Assembly (NCBI GenBank): GCA_026390695.1
Contig: JAPLFL010000128.1
Location: 62,001-126,000, forward strand
DNA: 64,000 nucleotides
Direction of reading: 5' to 3'
DNA from: Candidatus Kapaibacterium sp.
Lineage (GTDB): Bacteria; Bacteroidota; Ignavibacteria; Kapaibacteriales; UBA2268
Positions within the stretch are counted from its first letter, which is position 1; each line of letters opens with the position of its first letter. The notes beneath the pieces were generated by a model. That model was not told the DNA's origin, did no database searches, and saw nothing but the letters and a program-made list of their open reading frames with translations. The position numbers were made by a program, and so were the translations under genes. Below, piece by piece: positions 61,373-64,000 of this stretch.

Positions 61373-62434
61373 TTAAAATACAACAGCTAAACTTATTTTA
61401 TATACTGCATCATGTTGACCTATATTATTGTTGCTTAATCCCAAAAATTGCGCTTCAGTTTTAAGATATACACCTTTAGAAACATTGTAATTCAAGCCAA
61501 TAATTGGAGTATTCTTATTTCCACGAACATTTCCAACATTTTTAAAGACAGTTGTCAAAACTGTATAAGGTGTCAGTCTGTCATACAAAGTATAACCCAT
61601 TAATAAATAAAAAAGTCCAGAGACTTGTCTGTTATCAGCTTTATCTTCTAAGAGGGTCATTATTCCTTCCAGTTGAACAAGAACATTTGATTTATCATAT
61701 TGAAAATCCAAGCCGACAGTATGAACCCATTCATCCTTGCTTGATATTATTCCTACCGGATTATCCTCGAGAAAATAAGAAGTTCCAACTTGAATCCCGC
61801 TCAACCATTCAGGTCTATATTTAAGACGCCCTGAAACAGAAAAATTTTTATTGTAATACACCCCATTTATTGTTTCCCAGCGTCCGAATCCAATTCCAAC
61901 TGAATAGTCTATTTGTGAACTAATCGTGTCAGTATTGATATTGCCAAGGAACTCGACACCAGCCATATACTTGCCAAAAAGACGCTGATGATTCGCATTC
62001 TTCCCTGTATCGTTATCTAAAAAACTTAATGGTCTATAAATAACTGGAGCATCTACTGGATAATATGAAGGAGATGCATCATGGATTTTATTATACAAAC
62101 CAAAGTCTGTTAAAAATTTACCTGCTCGTATTTGAAAAACTGGACTAAATGAATATTCGAGGAAAGTTTGAGAAATTTTTATTGCTCCTTGAACACTACT
62201 TTCAGATATATCTGCACCATCTTCAAATTCAAAGTCAGTGAGGAATCGTACATTTGAGCTAAGTTCTGAATTAAACATCAAATTAATTCGCCTTACTTGA
62301 ATATCTGTTAATGATTTTTGGAAATCAATATTAGTTAAATCAAATTGTGAATAGCCCCAGATGGCGGGTGACTTTGCCAAGACCACCGAATTGCTCAGTA
62401 GGAGTATGTATATTAGGTATTTAATTCTTTGCAT
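61373..62434 (-). CDS. Porin-like outer membrane protein
   Basis: Signal peptide; amphipathic beta-strands; FQIRAGKFLTDFGLYN; C-terminal aromatic-type end YKISLAVVF. Confidence 0.72.
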   Translation of the reverse strand: MQRIKYLIYILLLSNSVVLAKSPAIWGYSQFDLTNIDFQKSLTDIQVRRINLMFNSELSSNVRFLTDFEFEDGADISESSVQGAIKISQTFLEYSFSPVFQIRAGKFLTDFGLYNKIHDASPSYYPVDAPVIYRPLSFLDNDTGKNANHQRLFGKYMAGVEFLGNINTDTISSQIDYSVGIGFGRWETINGVYYNKNFSVSGRLKYRPEWLSGIQVGTSYFLEDNPVGIISSKDEWVHTVGLDFQYDKSNVLVQLEGIMTLLEDKADNRQVSGLFYLLMGYTLYDRLTPYTVLTTVFKNVGNVRGNKNTPIIGLNYNVSKGVYLKTEAQFLGLSNNNIGQHDAVYKISLAVVF

Positions 62435-62596
62435 AAATAAACCAATTTAATTTAATCTAATACAATTACCAATTACAAAAATACGGAAATTCCAACTACT
62501 TTCCAAAAAAATATACACTAAATCATAATAAATTGAGTTTCTAATACAAAACCGCAACATTTGTAGTAATATCATTTCCTTAATGAATTAGGAATT

Positions 62597-62721
62597 ATTG
62601 TCATTCCCGAGCATGAGACTGTGTAAAAACCTACAAATTTAAATAACTTGTCATTCCCGAGCATGCGGGAATCCCCATCTATGGCACCTTAGGAGATTCC
62701 TGCATTCGCAGGAATGACAAG
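62597..62721. repeat. Dispersed TTGTCATTCCCGAGCATG repeat: one truncated copy plus an inverted pair (MITE/REP-like)
   Basis: Copies at about 62597-62616, 62648-62674 and, inverted, 62695-62721. The last two match at 23 of 27 positions by direct alignment. Confidence 0.85.
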
Positions 62722-62938
62722 AAATTGCAGTTTTCACACATGCTCATACGCAGGGTAGAATCTTCCTTCGACTGATAAAGAGAAATTTCGCTCCTAATGA
62801 CCATCCGGTGATTTTTTTCGCAATTTCACACGACTCATTCGCAGGAACTTTCATAATTATAGAAATCACAAATTAGAATGAAAATATTATTTTGGCTGTC
62901 TCATAAGTTTGAAAACCTTGGATTTGTCATAATGCATT

Positions 62939-62974
62939 AAAAAAGCCCCTTCATATCCGAAGAGGCTTTCTTAC
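62939..62974 (-). terminator. Intrinsic terminator for the SUMF1-family gene
   Basis: aaagccccttc-atatc-cgaagaggctttc hairpin with T-run on the minus strand. Confidence 0.75.
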
Positions 62975-63006
62975 AAAATTTCTAACTGTCTTAAAACTTT
63001 ACAAAC

Positions 63007-63999
63007 TTACTTAGTTCTGACAATTCTGAATCCGGTATTATAATTAAACTTAACCGGTGGTAGAGAATTACGAATAAAAGAAGAACATCTGGCAGGCAAA
63101 TCGGCAAAAGATCCACCACGAACTTCTATCATAAATCCTGCATTAAAATCAGGGAATACAACAGGGTCAGTCTTGGGATTTGAGTCATAAAGCATATCAT
63201 CTTCACCGTCCCAGCACCATTCCTGAACGTTACCGTGCATATCGTAAAGTCCCCAGGCGTTCTTTGCTTTTCCTGCAACAGGACTTGTTTCTCCCACTGC
63301 ATCCACATTTGACCATCCCATATCGCCTATCTTACCTGTTCCGCCAAAATCACCAGTTGTACCTGCACGGCAAGCATATTCCCACTCAGCTTCAGTTGGA
63401 AGACGATAGCCATCTCCAGTTTTATCAATAGTTACTGAAGTTATATCACCTGATCCATTTTTTGTGATAATATAAACAGGTTTCTTCTTTTCAAAAATTG
63501 ATAATTTATTGCAAAAATCAAGAGCCCGGAACCATTCTACTTGCTCAACAGGACGATTATCACCAAGGTATTTACTTGGATTGGAGCTCATTGACATTAC
63601 ACTCTTCCACTGTGCCTGCGTAATTTCAGTAGGAGACATATAAAATCCTTTACTGATGGTTACTTCATGAGGAGGTTGATTCTTAGCATCACCTGAATTT
63701 GATCCCATTGTAAATTTTCCCGGCTGAATTTCTACCATTGGAATTAATGGCTGGCTGATATAAATATCTTTTGAGTTGCTTTCGACAGAATTAACAGAAA
63801 CCCGTACCTGATTGGTTCCTATCGAAAGATTGACAGGAGAGTTGACTTTAATCAAATTATCTGACCAAAGAGTTACAGTAGAAACGGAATTCCCCTGAAT
63901 TTTAACAAAATTTGTGCCTTGAGTAGTTCCGAATTTTTTCCCGTAAATCTTTATTTCATCACCTAAGTTCAATTGATTAGGCGAAATCGAATCTATAAC
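63007..63999 (-). CDS. IPT/TIG-domain plus formylglycine-generating-enzyme (SUMF1/EgtB/PvdO) family protein, N-terminus beyond window end
   Basis: IPT-like region: frame continues upstream as ..SPNQLNLGDEIKIYGKKFGTTQGTNFVKI. SUMF1: MVEIQPGKFTMGSNSGDAKNQPPHEVTISKGFYMSPTEITQAQW, RLPTEAEWEYACRAG, WGLYDMHGNVQEWCWD, VRGGSF...NTGFRIVR. Confidence 0.88.
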   Translation of the reverse strand, partial: VIDSISPNQLNLGDEIKIYGKKFGTTQGTNFVKIQGNSVSTVTLWSDNLIKVNSPVNLSIGTNQVRVSVNSVESNSKDIYISQPLIPMVEIQPGKFTMGSNSGDAKNQPPHEVTISKGFYMSPTEITQAQWKSVMSMSSNPSKYLGDNRPVEQVEWFRALDFCNKLSIFEKKKPVYIITKNGSGDITSVTIDKTGDGYRLPTEAEWEYACRAGTTGDFGGTGKIGDMGWSNVDAVGETSPVAGKAKNAWGLYDMHGNVQEWCWDGEDDMLYDSNPKTDPVVFPDFNAGFMIEVRGGSFADLPARCSSFIRNSLPPVKFNYNTGFRIVRTK

Positions 64000-64000
64000 A

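Noticed and set aside
1-64000. CRISPR arrays, tRNA/rRNA genes, prophage or IS transposases
   Set aside because: No regularly spaced direct repeats, no recognisable tRNA T-loop context, and no transposase/integrase/phage ORF among the translated products.

Overview
This is a 64 kb AT-rich bacterial chromosomal segment. Gene content suggests the Bacteroidota/Chlorobi-Ignavibacteria side of the tree: SusC/SusD pair, SBBP and T9SS-like surface protein, DUF2520, DUF1460, and a TAnnTTTG-type promoter. Taxonomy is inferred from gene content only. Most of the window is ordinary: guaB, cysS, miaB, aminotransferase, uppP, ABC-F, purE, panD, secG, idi and a GlmU-like N-terminal domain. The standout locus is about 39.1-53.6 kb. 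It has SDR - thiolase - four genes matching an ATP-dependent class I benzoyl-CoA reductase (BzdNOPQ/BcrCBAD type, with two separate ASKHA ATPase subunits) - two-cluster ferredoxin - intrinsic terminator - large FeS/GltD-like oxidoreductase (BzdV-like) - small Cys-rich protein - ADP-forming acyl-CoA synthetase - ABC_sub_bind/PAS hybrid-input histidine kinase. The usual ring-hydratase/dehydrogenase/ring-opening hydrolase and AMP-forming benzoate-CoA ligase genes are absent from the window. Other items worth checking are: an Xaa-Pro aminopeptidase with an N-terminal extension of about 550 aa containing 72-bp Lys/Pro/Val repeats in an ordered A/B/C pattern; a perfect 30-bp GC-rich palindrome; a TCATTCC(C)G-type dispersed inverted repeat; a PstS-like/porin/histidine-kinase operon; and a degenerate GGDEF protein. 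No tRNA, rRNA, CRISPR array, prophage or transposase was recognised. All calls are by eye from motifs; no database search was run.
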